Shown piece after piece: positions 40,996-49,709 of a stretch of DNA of 64,000 nucleotides. Below the pieces are notes generated by a model. That model saw only the letters and a program-made list of their open reading frames with translations. It ran no database searches and was not told the origin of the DNA. Source of the DNA: an uncultured Prevotella sp. (GTDB taxonomy: Bacteria; Bacteroidota; Bacteroidia; Bacteroidales; Bacteroidaceae); contig USEC01000001.1 in assembly GCA_900553595.1 (NCBI GenBank), positions 1 to 64,000 on the forward strand. Reading direction: 5' to 3'. How positions within the stretch are numbered: the stretch's first letter is position 1; each line of letters starts with the position of its first letter. A program made the position numbers and the translations under genes.

Positions 40996-42153
40996 TCACT
41001 TCACCACCACCTTCCTTACGCTTCCGTCGGCATAGCGCAGTATGTTTATGCCGCGTCGGGGTGTGTTCAGGCGTGTGCCGTCGGTTGCGTAGCGTGCGGC
41101 AGGGGCGGCGTTGTCGGCGTGTGTGGTGCCGACGGCTGTCGGACGGGGTCGTGGCGTGATGACGATGGGGTTGTCGTCGTAGCCAGGACGTAGGTGCAGA
41201 TTCTCTATGTGGCACACTTCCGTCGATGTCTCCCCGGTCCATCCGCATTGTTGCAGTACGGCGGTCTGTATGCGTATGAAGTCGGCACGCTCCAGATGCA
41301 CGGCGTTGCCATGTGCATCGACGGCCCAGTCGAGGTCGAAGGAGTTGCCTCGTTCGTCGCTGTTGGGGGCTGCGTCGGCATAACCGTAAGCGTCGTCGGC
41401 GTAGCGATAAGTCAGCCAATACTGTGGATTCTGTGGGTCTTCGCCCGTACCTCCGTAGTTCACTCCGTTGTCGGGGAGGCGCGATGCGCTGAAGGAGAGC
41501 ATTTCGGCAGTCTCCCATGCGGGCCAGTAGGACTGCTGGTGGAACGTGTTCTTCATGAAGAATCCCGTTGTGTCGCGTGGCGTGCCGTCGTTTTCCGTCC
41601 ATGAGTGTGTGAATGCTATGTAGCGGTCGAAGGTGGAGTAGGGCGTGTTGTGCTCTCCCGTCTCGCTCTGAGGTTTGGTGTAGGCTATGGTTGTGGCATG
41701 CCGTTCGGTTGTGAAGTATTCCGAACCGGCGAGCTCGTACCACTCCGCTGTCTCCGGCGAAGAACCCACTCCTGCCCATACCGTGCCCGGTTCGATGCTT
41801 CCGCCGATGGTTGCGGCTCCATAACGTGGGTCGTTGGCGGCGTAGTAGGCATTGCCTTTGATGCAGATGTCGCTGCCGCGGAGGTTCTCTATGGGTCTGT
41901 CGAATCCGAATGTAATGTATCCTCCGAATGCGCCGAGCGTCACCGGGTTGCCGTCGTGCAGCTGTTCCTCGCAGCGCCGGCACATGTCTTCGTGCGTGTC
42001 GCCCGCTTCGTAGCCCGGCAGCACATTGACAAACTGTCCCGGCGCAGGGTGGTATTCGAGTACGGTGAAGCCTCCCGTTGCCTCGTCGATAGTGGCTGAC
42101 GGGGCGGAAAGCGATGCGAGTTGCATGAGTATGAAGAGTATTGTCTGTGTCAT
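40996..42153 (-). CDS. Secreted DUF4465 protein of the cobalamin locus, with T9SS-like tail
   Basis: 385 aa. N-terminal hydrophobic signal (LFILMQLASLSAPSA), then the DUF4465 domain: FDRPIENLRGSDICIKGNAYY, TYRYADDAYGYAD and a jelly-roll-like body ending CHIENLHLRPGYDDNP. DUF4465 proteins accompany BtuB/BtuG loci in Bacteroidetes, and BtuH-type surface cobamide-binding proteins have been reported there; equivalence is my inference. The end, ARYATDGTRLNTPRRGINILRYADGSVRKVVVK in form, resembles a T9SS tail and closely mirrors that of the DUF5074 protein at 46803. Last gene of the unit, 74 bp after the BtuG-like gene. Confidence 0.8.
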   Translation of the reverse strand: MTQTILFILMQLASLSAPSATIDEATGGFTVLEYHPAPGQFVNVLPGYEAGDTHEDMCRRCEEQLHDGNPVTLGAFGGYITFGFDRPIENLRGSDICIKGNAYYAANDPRYGAATIGGSIEPGTVWAGVGSSPETAEWYELAGSEYFTTERHATTIAYTKPQSETGEHNTPYSTFDRYIAFTHSWTENDGTPRDTTGFFMKNTFHQQSYWPAWETAEMLSFSASRLPDNGVNYGGTGEDPQNPQYWLTYRYADDAYGYADAAPNSDERGNSFDLDWAVDAHGNAVHLERADFIRIQTAVLQQCGWTGETSTEVCHIENLHLRPGYDDNPIVITPRPRPTAVGTTHADNAAPAARYATDGTRLNTPRRGINILRYADGSVRKVVVK

Positions 42154-42227
42154 TTTCCTTTTTGTTTTTATTCGGGGGTTGTGTCGTTGGAGGGTTGTGC
42201 AGCCTCTGTTGCTTTGTATTTTTGGTA

Positions 42228-43388
42228 TTACGGGGCGGTGATGCAGAATCCGGAGGGGTTCACTCCTCTTATGAGATGCTTGCGGAGGAGGGTGGCGTCG
42301 CTGCCGAATTCATAGACATAGCCGTTGGTGGCGTAGGCGCGTGCGTCGGAGACATAGAGGTGTCCAGACTGCGGCGAGATGCAGATGGCGTAGGGCGACT
42401 GCATCCCGCGTATGGCGTCTTCGGCTGCTGCGTAGGTGCCGAGGCCTTCTGTCGCTTCCAGTGACGGCAGGCTTATGGTGTGGAGTGAGGGTTGTGCGGT
42501 GCCGGCGGTGTAGGAGAAGGCTGAACCGATGAGGTAGAACCGGTTGCGGGCGGCGCAGCAGAGGGTGGCAGGGAAGTCGTAGATGCGGAACTCTTCGTTG
42601 TCCATGTTCAGTACGACGGTGCGTGGCGGCGTGCTGTAGAAGTCGCCGGCGGAGTTGATGCAGAGCCATTCGCCGCTCTGTGCGGGCTTGCCGAAGAGGT
42701 TGATGCACCCTGTGTCGATGCGTTTCAGCTCGCGCATGGTGGCTGCATCCACTACTGATATGGTGGATTCGTAGCCGTGTGTCTGTTCCTGTGCGGCGTA
42801 ACCGCCTGAGTTTGCTATGTAGAGGCGTCCGTTGCGGTAGGCTATTCCTTCGGGTTCGTAGCCCACATGGCATGTGTCGGTGACCTGCTTTGTGACGATG
42901 TCTATCTTTGCCACATATCCGCCGTCGGCGTAGGATGTGGCGTAGATGTAGGATTTTCCGTCGGTGGCGAGGCGTCGGTTGTTCGGAATGTCCTCTGTTG
43001 CGGCTATTGCCGTGCCGTCGGGCCGGATGTATTGTATTATGTTCGACCAGTTGACGCTTATTGCGATGAGTGTGTCGTTCACCTGGATTATGTCGTTGCC
43101 GGTGTCGCCGAGGTGTTGTCCGGGGTTCTGCTTGCGGAACCATTGGCTTGTGAGCAGTCCGTGGTCGATGAGTGCGAGCGTCGAATTGTCCATGCCCCAG
43201 AGTCCTTCGCAGAGCACGATGAGGCGGTCGCCGTCGGCTGTCGGTCCGTCGCCTTCGCCGTAGTCGGCGGGCTGGAGTGTGCATGATGCGATGAGGAGTG
43301 ATGCTGTCAGTGCGCACCACACGCGCAGCCTCTGCCTGAAATGGCGTGGCGTGCCTGTTGTCTTTTTCGTGCTTCGGTGTGGTTTCAT
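42228..43388 (-). CDS. btuG: BtuG-like surface lipoprotein (YncE-type beta-propeller)
   Basis: 386 aa. The signal region is long and basic, with a lipobox at LLIASC (cysteine near residue 36), followed by an acidic stretch (EGDGPTADGD), which favours surface export. Propeller blades follow: LIVLCEGLWGMDNSTLALID, NDIIQVNDTLIAISVNWSN, GYEPEGIAYRNGRLYIANSGGY and SPYAICISPQSGHLYVSDARAY. BtuG proteins cap the BtuB receptor in Bacteroides and bind cobalamin extremely tightly. Located with a BtuB-like receptor downstream of a cobalamin riboswitch. It starts 30 bp after the inserted ATPase gene, so it may be co-expressed with that gene. Confidence 0.8.
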   Translation of the reverse strand: MKPHRSTKKTTGTPRHFRQRLRVWCALTASLLIASCTLQPADYGEGDGPTADGDRLIVLCEGLWGMDNSTLALIDHGLLTSQWFRKQNPGQHLGDTGNDIIQVNDTLIAISVNWSNIIQYIRPDGTAIAATEDIPNNRRLATDGKSYIYATSYADGGYVAKIDIVTKQVTDTCHVGYEPEGIAYRNGRLYIANSGGYAAQEQTHGYESTISVVDAATMRELKRIDTGCINLFGKPAQSGEWLCINSAGDFYSTPPRTVVLNMDNEEFRIYDFPATLCCAARNRFYLIGSAFSYTAGTAQPSLHTISLPSLEATEGLGTYAAAEDAIRGMQSPYAICISPQSGHLYVSDARAYATNGYVYEFGSDATLLRKHLIRGVNPSGFCITAP

Positions 43389-43418
43389 TTGTCCTTTGGT
43401 GTGTGGTGCGTCGTGTTT

Positions 43419-44543
43419 TCAGCTTCTTTGCTTTTTCAGCCAGAGGTCGAAGAACTTGTCATAGACGGTGTAGGCATCGTCCTGCTGTGTGATGAAGTCC
43501 TTTTCGAGCAGGCCTTTCAGTGCCGAGTTCACCGAGCTTGGTGATGTGAGACGGTACTTTTTGGCGAATGCTCCGCTGTTCACGTTCCTTGCTTCGCCCT
43601 CTGTTGATATGGCGATGAAGACATTGCGCTGCTTTTCCGGCATCTGTCGCAGCAGTGTCTCGTAGGTGTCGGAAGCCATGTCGAGGTTGTAGTCTATGGC
43701 ATCGTCCACCATGTCGGGTGTGCATCTGCCTCCCACGGGGGTCTTGAGGAAGAGCACGTTCATCACGCGTTGTATGTAGGATGTGACTCCGCTGAAGCGG
43801 CTGAACAGCATGTCTGCCACAGTCCCGTCGAGTTGTTTGCCGCGTTCCGTGAATTTCTCCACGGCGAACGTGCGGTATTTCTCCACGTCGAGCGGCTTGA
43901 GGTTCATCAGCGTGACGCTTTGGTAGAACGGCCGTGAGGGCGACGTGAACATCTCTGCCATTATGTGCCGGTGTGAACCGGAGAATATGAAGTGTGCGTT
44001 TGTGCACCGCTGTATGTGTGTGCGGAGCAGTGCTTCTATGCGTTTGTCGGCATAGTTGGTGATTTGCTGGAACTCGTCGATTGCCACGAGGCATGGTTTG
44101 TCGGCGTGGTTGAGGTAGGTGAATATCTCGTCGAGGGTGGTTTCGGGGTTGGCAAGTGTGCCTATCCCGATGCCCCAGACGGGTTGTCCGTTTATGTCGA
44201 ACGATATTTCCGAGCGTAGCGATGATATTATCTGCAGGAATTTCTCCCATGCCGAGCGTCCTTTGGGGCGCAGTTCGTCGATGATGGCTTTGCCGAACAT
44301 GTTTACAAGGTCGCTCACCGAACTTGTGGAGTAGATGTCGATGACGAACGTGTAGTAGCTCTTTTTGATGCAGGGCTGGCTGAAGCAGTGGTGTATGAGT
44401 TCTGTCTTGCCTATTCTGCGTGGTGAGATGAGTGCCATGTTGTTCTCGTTTGTCAGCAGTTCCATGATGCGCTGCGTCTCTTCCACACGGTCGCAGAAGT
44501 ATTCGGCACCTGCATATCCGTTTGTGACGAATGGGTTGTTCAT
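43419..44543 (-). CDS. AAA/STAND-type ATPase (archaeal ATPase family) inside the cobalamin locus
   Basis: 374 aa from the ATG at 44543 (MNNPFVTNGYAGAEYFCDR); a longer frame runs into btuB and is spurious. Walker A is SPRRIGKTEL near residue 40, Walker B is PCLVAIDEFQQI near 160, with a sensor (HFIFSGSHRHIM) and a C-terminal winged-helix-like domain (SGAFAKKYRLTSPSSVNSALKGLLEKDFITQ). Such ATPases are common in Bacteroidetes with unknown role. It has its own promoter and palindromes upstream and is absent from the textbook Btu operon, so it looks inserted between receptor and BtuG. Confidence 0.85.
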   Translation of the reverse strand: MNNPFVTNGYAGAEYFCDRVEETQRIMELLTNENNMALISPRRIGKTELIHHCFSQPCIKKSYYTFVIDIYSTSSVSDLVNMFGKAIIDELRPKGRSAWEKFLQIISSLRSEISFDINGQPVWGIGIGTLANPETTLDEIFTYLNHADKPCLVAIDEFQQITNYADKRIEALLRTHIQRCTNAHFIFSGSHRHIMAEMFTSPSRPFYQSVTLMNLKPLDVEKYRTFAVEKFTERGKQLDGTVADMLFSRFSGVTSYIQRVMNVLFLKTPVGGRCTPDMVDDAIDYNLDMASDTYETLLRQMPEKQRNVFIAISTEGEARNVNSGAFAKKYRLTSPSSVNSALKGLLEKDFITQQDDAYTVYDKFFDLWLKKQRS

Positions 44544-44636
44544 TGCCGTTTCTTTTGAATTGTGAAGCTCCGCCTGCCTGCCTGTCTGCCGAAGCATGTC
44601 GCAGAAACGCGGCGGCTCTGATAGGGTTCTCTTCTG

Positions 44637-44695
44637 CAAAGATAGCGTTTCTTTTCCGATTATCATTAAATGATTATCATTTTTTGATAATGGTG
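44637..44695 (-). promoter_or_regulatory. Promoter and operator-like palindromes of the ATPase gene
   Basis: Minus-strand TATCTTTG (44637-44644). Just upstream are ATCATT-A-AATGAT (44662-44674) and ATTATCA-TTTTT-TGATAAT (44673-44691), overlapping inverted repeats suited to a dimeric regulator. The TTTG -33 box is degenerate (TTTAATG). The palindromes end a few bases from the btuB stop. Confidence 0.55.
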
Positions 44696-46627
44696 TCACA
44701 TCTTCCACGCAAGGGTGAGTTTCCAGTTGCGTCCCGGCATGGGGTAGCGTTTCACCACTTCGTGCCGCGAGTTGGTGATGTTGTTGCATTCTATGGTGGC
44801 ATGGAGGGTGCAGTGGCGCAGCCGCAGCTCGCGGTTGAGCTTCATGTCGAGTGTGTGCCATGCGCCGAGCATGTCGTCGCGGTTGTTGGATATGAGTGCG
44901 AAGCGGTTGCCGGTGTAGAGCCATGATGCGCCGAGCTGCCAGCCGTCGTATTCTACTGCCGCTATCGCCGATGCCGAATGCAGGGGTGAGTAGGGTATGT
45001 AGTTGCGGTATTCGGGGTCGGCCGGTGCCGAGTAGTCGCGGTCGCGCTGGCAGGTATAGTTTGTGCTTACTGAGAGGGCGAGCCTGTTCCAGCGTCGGTC
45101 GTAGCCGGCGGTGGCACTGAGTCCGAGCGACTTGACGAGTCCGAAGTTCACCATCGACCATCTGAACTGACTCTTCATGGGTATTGCCACTATCTTGTCG
45201 GTGATGCGGTTATGATAGAAATCGAGCGCGATATGCAGTCCGTGTGCGCGGTAGTCGGTGCCTATGTCCCACTGTGTGGCGTATTCCGGCTTGAGGTTTG
45301 TGCTTCCCACGAGCGTGTAGTAGAGGTCGTTGAGTGTGGGTGCGCGGAAGATGCGTTTGTGGAATGCCCGTACTGTCCATGCCGAGTGGTGCCATGATGC
45401 CGTGAACATGGGAGTAAAGCGACTCAACGATGGTGCGGCGTGGCGTTTGTGGTCGGTGATATGGGTGTAGAGCAGTGCGGCGTTGGCTTCGAAACCCTTG
45501 TAGGCGGCGATGGCGGAGAGCACTGATTTGGAGTCGATGCGCCACACATGGTCGAAACGATAGACGTCGCTTTCAAGGTCGTTCCATGTCATGTCGGTGC
45601 TTGCCGTGACCGACAGCCACCGTGTGTTCCATGCCGCTGCTGCCGAGGCGTAGATGCTTTGCTGTGTGTAGTGGTTGTCGCAGCGCATGACGGCGGCGTT
45701 GGTGGAGGGGTCTTGCAGGTAGTGCAGGTGGTCGAGGGAGTATTTAAGGTTGGTTTTCATGGCTATGTTCTGCCACGAATGTCGATATGACGACTGTATG
45801 AAGAAGTTGCGGTCCCACTGCCGGTCGGTGCTTGCCCATTGCTCGGAGAGCCGTCTTACGACGGGGCCAGGGAGTCCGCGGCGCGAACTGTAATAGTAGG
45901 CGTGTGCCGAAAAACCGCGATAGAATGCCGCGGCTTCGGTGCGCATGAAGGTGATGTCGGAGTTGGCTCGCCTCCCGACGGTGTCCTCCTGCTCGGAATG
46001 GAAGCGGAAGGGGTAGTCGCCGCGTGTGTGCTGCCACTCGGCATCGACGAAGAAAATGTTTCGGAACGAGTAGTAGGCTTTCGCCTTGTTGAGACCGAAC
46101 GAACCGTTGCCGTACTCCAGCCGCACCTGTGTGGAGTCGGGTCGGCGTGTGCGCATGTATATCGTTGCTGCCGAGGCGTATTCCGAAGCCGATTGCAGGC
46201 GTTCGCTGCGGTTGGCATTGTAGAGCGACACTGCCTCCATGTTGTGCAGCGAGTAGCGTCCCAAATCCACCTGTCCGTTCTGCGCATTGGTGATTCTTAT
46301 GCCGTCGAGATATACTCCCACATGCTGCGAACCCAGCGACCGCACGTTCACGGTCTTCAGTCCGCCCAGTCCGCCGTAGTCCTTTATCTGCACGCCGGAG
46401 AAGTATTTCAGCGCATCGGCGACGGAGGTGGTGCTCAGACTCTGCAACGCTGTGCCCGAAAGCTCCTGCGACGGCGTGAGATAGTGCGGCCGCACGCCCA
46501 CCACCGCCACGTTGCCGATGGTGTGTATGGAGTCGGTCAAGCCCGCCGTCTGCTGTGCGCGGCAGGGCGCGAGATGTGTGCCGAGGGCGATGGCGAGGGT
46601 TGCGAGGAGAGTGTGTGGATGAATCAT
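44696..46627 (-). CDS. btuB: BtuB-like TonB-dependent outer membrane receptor
   Basis: 643 aa from the ATG at 46627 (MIHPHTLLATLAIALG), giving a signal peptide ending PCRAQ; an ORF start further upstream adds basic residues. Plug domain: ELSGTALQSLSTTSVADALKYFSGVQIKDYGGLGGLKTVNVRSLGSQHVGVYLDG. The C-terminal barrel has alternating strands and ends with an aromatic-type strand (NWKLTLAWKM). TonB-dependent receptors import large ligands; the riboswitch, DUF5074 and BtuG-like neighbours indicate cobalamin. A Ton box could be the segment near SIHTIGNVAVVG. A gap with family C repeats separates it from the DUF5074 gene. Confidence 0.88.
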   Translation of the reverse strand: MIHPHTLLATLAIALGTHLAPCRAQQTAGLTDSIHTIGNVAVVGVRPHYLTPSQELSGTALQSLSTTSVADALKYFSGVQIKDYGGLGGLKTVNVRSLGSQHVGVYLDGIRITNAQNGQVDLGRYSLHNMEAVSLYNANRSERLQSASEYASAATIYMRTRRPDSTQVRLEYGNGSFGLNKAKAYYSFRNIFFVDAEWQHTRGDYPFRFHSEQEDTVGRRANSDITFMRTEAAAFYRGFSAHAYYYSSRRGLPGPVVRRLSEQWASTDRQWDRNFFIQSSYRHSWQNIAMKTNLKYSLDHLHYLQDPSTNAAVMRCDNHYTQQSIYASAAAAWNTRWLSVTASTDMTWNDLESDVYRFDHVWRIDSKSVLSAIAAYKGFEANAALLYTHITDHKRHAAPSLSRFTPMFTASWHHSAWTVRAFHKRIFRAPTLNDLYYTLVGSTNLKPEYATQWDIGTDYRAHGLHIALDFYHNRITDKIVAIPMKSQFRWSMVNFGLVKSLGLSATAGYDRRWNRLALSVSTNYTCQRDRDYSAPADPEYRNYIPYSPLHSASAIAAVEYDGWQLGASWLYTGNRFALISNNRDDMLGAWHTLDMKLNRELRLRHCTLHATIECNNITNSRHEVVKRYPMPGRNWKLTLAWKM

Positions 46628-46714
46628 TGGGTGCAAAGGTAGATTTATTTTTTTGATTTTTGCTTCGCGAAGGCTTGCTTTCGCTAACTCCCTGTTTATC
46701 AAGAGGTTTCCGCC

Positions 46715-46803
46715 GTCTTGAAAAGAAGCCTTGTTTGCACGGCAAACAAGGCTTCTTTATGATGCGAACAAGGCTTCTTTGGCTTGCAAACAAGGCTTGT
46801 TTT
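46715..46803. repeat. Family C palindromic repeat at the DUF5074 gene 3' end
   Basis: GAAGCCTTGTTTGCACGG-type unit paired with CAAACAAGGCTTCTTT (46729-46757), then two more GCGAACAAGGCTTCTTTGG units up to the stop codon at 46803. It could cause partial termination before btuB. Confidence 0.75.
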
Positions 46804-48131
46804 TACTTCACCATAATCTTCTTCACTGTTCCGTCGGAGTACTTCACGATGTTGAGTCCGCGTTGTGCGCCGCTGATGCGCTTGCCGTCGATGCTGTAGC
46901 GTGCCACTTCGTGTGTGCCGGCCACGGCTTCAGTGGTTGTTATGGCGCTGGGTGTTCCTTGCAGTGCGAATACGGGCATCTCCGGGAACCAGAAGTGCTT
47001 CAGCATGGGGTAGGCCGACTTCAGTGTGCCGTCGGTGGCCGAGTAGATGCGCAGCTCGCTCTCGTCGCCCCATGCAGAACCCTTGGTGATGCTGAGGTAA
47101 AGGTCGCTGGTACCGGGTTTTATGCGGCATGCGGCGCCATAGACGTATGGCAGTGGATCTTCTTTAGAGGTGAAGTCGAGCAGCAGCGTGGTGGTGCCTT
47201 TGTCGATGTCGTACTTGTAGATGTGCTGTCCTGATGAGTACGCTCCTGTCGCGCCGTTCCAGAAGATGGCGTTTTCGGTGTCGGATGCGGTGAAACAGTC
47301 GGGGTTCCATGCTCCCCACGAGCTTGTAGGGGGATACACTCCGTCGGGGAGTGCCACGTTTTCGGTGCTTCCCGTGGAGGGGTCAAACCTTACGATGTGG
47401 TCGGAAGTGGTGCCGTCTGGTTTTCCGACGGTGAGCCATACGGAGCCGTCCTTGGCCTCTGCTATGGCGCAGTAGGTGTAGCCTTCCGCCTCGTTGTTCA
47501 CTGTCATGACGAGCGTGTCGGTGCCGGCGTCGATGACAAGGAGTCCGCGGCGTGAATCAACGGCATACACCTTGCCACCGCGGTAGATCATGCCGCCGGT
47601 CTGGGTGTTGGTGAGTCCGTCGGTACCCTTGATTACTCCCTTCACCGAAAGGTCGCTGAGGCTGATGACATACACGCCGCCCGTGGTGCTGAGGTAGCCC
47701 TTGTCCTGGTCGGGGATGGCGAGGAACGAGCGTCCGTCCACGATGTATCCCTCGGCGTCGGTGATGATGTTTATCTGCTTTATCACCTCCATTGTGCGTG
47801 CGTCGCACACGGTGAGCGTGGGGTCGAAGGCTTCCTTGTCGGCCAGGCTCATCTTCTTGCACACGATGTACATGCGTTCGCCGCTGATGGTGGCGTAGCA
47901 TCCGGTGGTGCCGAGGGTCATGGCAGAGGCGTCGGCATTGCTGCCTATGCGGTATTGCCAGTTGCCGCTGTGGTCGAGGAAGTTCACCGTGGCGGTCTCT
48001 TTGCCGTAGCTTCCTTCGTTGAGCATGAACACACCGTCGGTGTATTCGGTTTGTTGCGCTGAGGCACTGATTACCGACAGTCCGGCGAAGAGCACGGCTG
48101 CCAGTGAGCGTTGGATTGTAGAAATTTTCAT
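46803..48131 (-). CDS. Secreted DUF5074 beta-propeller protein of the cobalamin locus
   Basis: 442 aa. Signal peptide MKISTIQRSLAAVLFAGLSVISASA, then DUF5074 propeller blades: TDGVFMLNEGSYGKETATVNF, DGRSFLAIPDQDKGYLSTTGGVYVISL and GGKVYAVDSRRGLLVIDAGT. The end, VARYSIDGKRI...RGLNIVKYSDGTVKKIMVK in pattern, is a T9SS-like sorting tail nearly matching that of the DUF4465 protein. It is the first gene after the cobalamin riboswitch, so B12 represses it. Likely a surface cobamide-binding partner of BtuB; unlike classical BtuG it has no lipobox. Binding is inferred from family and context. Confidence 0.82.
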   Translation of the reverse strand: MKISTIQRSLAAVLFAGLSVISASAQQTEYTDGVFMLNEGSYGKETATVNFLDHSGNWQYRIGSNADASAMTLGTTGCYATISGERMYIVCKKMSLADKEAFDPTLTVCDARTMEVIKQINIITDAEGYIVDGRSFLAIPDQDKGYLSTTGGVYVISLSDLSVKGVIKGTDGLTNTQTGGMIYRGGKVYAVDSRRGLLVIDAGTDTLVMTVNNEAEGYTYCAIAEAKDGSVWLTVGKPDGTTSDHIVRFDPSTGSTENVALPDGVYPPTSSWGAWNPDCFTASDTENAIFWNGATGAYSSGQHIYKYDIDKGTTTLLLDFTSKEDPLPYVYGAACRIKPGTSDLYLSITKGSAWGDESELRIYSATDGTLKSAYPMLKHFWFPEMPVFALQGTPSAITTTEAVAGTHEVARYSIDGKRISGAQRGLNIVKYSDGTVKKIMVK

Positions 48132-48282
48132 ACGCTGTTTGTTTTATATGATTGGTTAATTGCGGCAGCGCACAGTTGTGGCTGTCGGCATGATGAATAT
48201 GCGCATTGATGGCATGGCAGTGTCGTTGCCGTTGCAGCCTAACCCACGAGGCGTGCCATTACGGCGATGCTTGCAAATGAAA
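48132..48282. other. Leader between cobalamin riboswitch and DUF5074 gene
   Basis: About 150 nt without an ORF, presumably the riboswitch expression platform and 5' UTR on the minus strand. No clear terminator stem with T run was found, so translational control is at least as likely. Confidence 0.4.
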
Positions 48283-48500
48283 GTTTCGGCAGGTCTTCTG
48301 ACTCGCCGCCTGGTTGCGAACGCCTTCCCGGAAAGTCCTCTCCGATTGCGCTTCGGAAGCCAATCGAAGGACGGAATCCAGTGGCTCTGTTGTTCACACC
48401 CGACATTAAGGGCGGCTCACAGCTGCGGGACAGTAGAGGATTTGCACCCCTTTCCCTTTTAAGGAGAAGTGCCGCTGAACGAAAACAGTCCTTTTCGGCA
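48283..48500 (-). ncRNA. Cobalamin riboswitch
   Basis: On the minus strand the aptamer reads GGGAAAGGGGTGCAAATCC, then CTGTCCCGCAGCTGTGAGC, variable arms, and the B12-box end GAGTCAGAAGACCTGCC (48288-48304). These are the hallmark conserved segments of the adenosylcobalamin-type riboswitch. A -7 box TAACTTTG (48521-48528) upstream places the start close to the 5' side. It governs the locus running left from 48131. An ORF across it (48239-48709) is spurious. Confidence 0.95.
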
Positions 48501-48520
48501 CGACTCCACCGTTGCTGTTG

Positions 48521-48528
48521 CAAAGTTA
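48521..48528 (-). promoter_or_regulatory. -7 element for the cobalamin operon
   Basis: Minus-strand TAACTTTG directly upstream of the riboswitch; no convincing -33 box. Confidence 0.6.
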
Positions 48529-48768
48529 CAACTTTTGACTGAACTTCTGTGTATATGGAAGTTAAAGAATTTAAACCCCAATCGGTCATTAAACCCAAAC
48601 AGGCGTGCATAATAGAAATCGTCTTTCTTTCGTCATCTTGCCGCTGTCCGCGTTTCGACATAGCGTTCTTCTTCTTCCTCGCAGATAGTGTCTGTCGGCG
48701 ATATGGCATGGATATTGTGAAACTTAAATAAATAATTTAAATTGAATGCGACATGAAAAAATAATCAT

Positions 48769-48776
48769 TAACTTTG
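48769..48776 (+). promoter_or_regulatory. -7 element for the hemolysin III family gene
   Basis: TAACTTTG 33 bp upstream of the ATG at 48810; the nearest TTG (48742-48744) is 24 bp away. Confidence 0.55.
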
Positions 48777-48809
48777 CAAAAGCATAACACTCACAGACTT
48801 TTACCGCTT

Positions 48810-49460
48810 ATGAAAATATACTTCAATCACAAGGAAGAACTTTGGAACTCATGGTCGCACGGCGCGGGCATCATCCTGGGACTCGTCATTGGCGTGGCGT
48901 TTCTTGTGTGGTGCGGCTGGGCGCGCAACGGCTGGGCCACGGCAGGCATCATACTTTATCTCTTCGGCATGCTCAGTTCGTATGTCGCAAGCACTGTCTA
49001 TCACGCCCTTTCGGCATGGTCGCCGTGGAAGCAGAAGCTGCGCCGGTGGGACCACGCCGCCATCTATTGGCACATAGCCGGCTCCTACTCGCCCATAACG
49101 CTTGTGGCTCTGCGCGAGTACGGCATGTGGGGTTGGGCGTTGTTCATATTCATCTGGGCGGCGGCGATAGCCGGAACGGTGAAGACCTTCTGCTCGCTCA
49201 AGGGCCACAGCATCGTCGAGACCGTGTGCTATGTGGCTATGGGACTTAGCGTTCTTGTGGCTTTCGGCCCGCTCCTGCATTGTGTCGGCGCGTCGGCCGT
49301 GGCATGGATTGTCGCAGAAGGCGTGTGCTACATCACGGGAGCTGTCTTCTACTGTCTCAACAAGCGGCGCTTCATGCACACCGTCTTCCACTTCTTTGTG
49401 CTCGCAGGAAGCGTCTGCCACATCGTGGCGGTGTGGGACATTCTTATGAAGTGGCTGTAG
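48810..49460 (+). CDS. Hemolysin III / PAQR family membrane protein
   Basis: 216 aa from the ATG at 48810 (MKIYFNHKEELWNSWSHG); the frame opens earlier but the upstream residues overlap the promoter. Seven TM helices with the PAQR metal-site motifs: SWSHGAGIILG, SYVASTVYHAL, and near the end HTVFHFFVLAGSVCHIVAVW, giving the conserved His/Asp residues. HlyIII-type proteins in bacteria are inner-membrane proteins of poorly known role (membrane lipid homeostasis proposed). Single-gene unit right of the cobalamin operon, divergent from it. Confidence 0.92.
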   Translation: MKIYFNHKEELWNSWSHGAGIILGLVIGVAFLVWCGWARNGWATAGIILYLFGMLSSYVASTVYHALSAWSPWKQKLRRWDHAAIYWHIAGSYSPITLVALREYGMWGWALFIFIWAAAIAGTVKTFCSLKGHSIVETVCYVAMGLSVLVAFGPLLHCVGASAVAWIVAEGVCYITGAVFYCLNKRRFMHTVFHFFVLAGSVCHIVAVWDILMKWL

Positions 49461-49509
49461 GACGCTGCCGGAAACGGGAACAGGCAGAGTCTGTCGGCAG
49501 CAGATAAGT

Positions 49510-49605
49510 CTGCGGCGGATGGAGGATAACGGACATTGGCATGATCTTTCAACGGGTTGTGCCAATGTCCGTTATCTTGTTTTTCAGCTACCGTCGAAGC
49601 CGGAC
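49510..49605. repeat. Family B inverted repeat, copy 4 (diverged)
   Basis: Arms GATAACGGACATTGGCA (49524-49540) and TGCCAATGTCCGTTATC (49559-49575) form a perfect 17-bp stem. The stem is 2 bp longer than in copy 1, with changes on both strands, while the outer modules have decayed. Confidence 0.75.
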
Positions 49606-49709
49606 TTTCGGTTGCTTCCGCTCTGCCACTCCTTCGCCTGACCGGCGGAAAACCGCCGGCAGCAGGGCACGGAACACCCCTTTCCCATGCCGCTGAAACC
49701 CGCCTGCCG

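Noticed and set aside
43419..45161. N-terminally extended ATPase ORF of 580 codons
   Set aside because: The extra 206 residues overlap btuB in another frame and are Arg/His/Pro-rich; the family start is the ATG at 44543 with a promoter upstream.
48239..48709. 156-codon minus-strand ORF
   Set aside because: Overlaps the cobalamin riboswitch aptamer; the sequence is explained by RNA structure.
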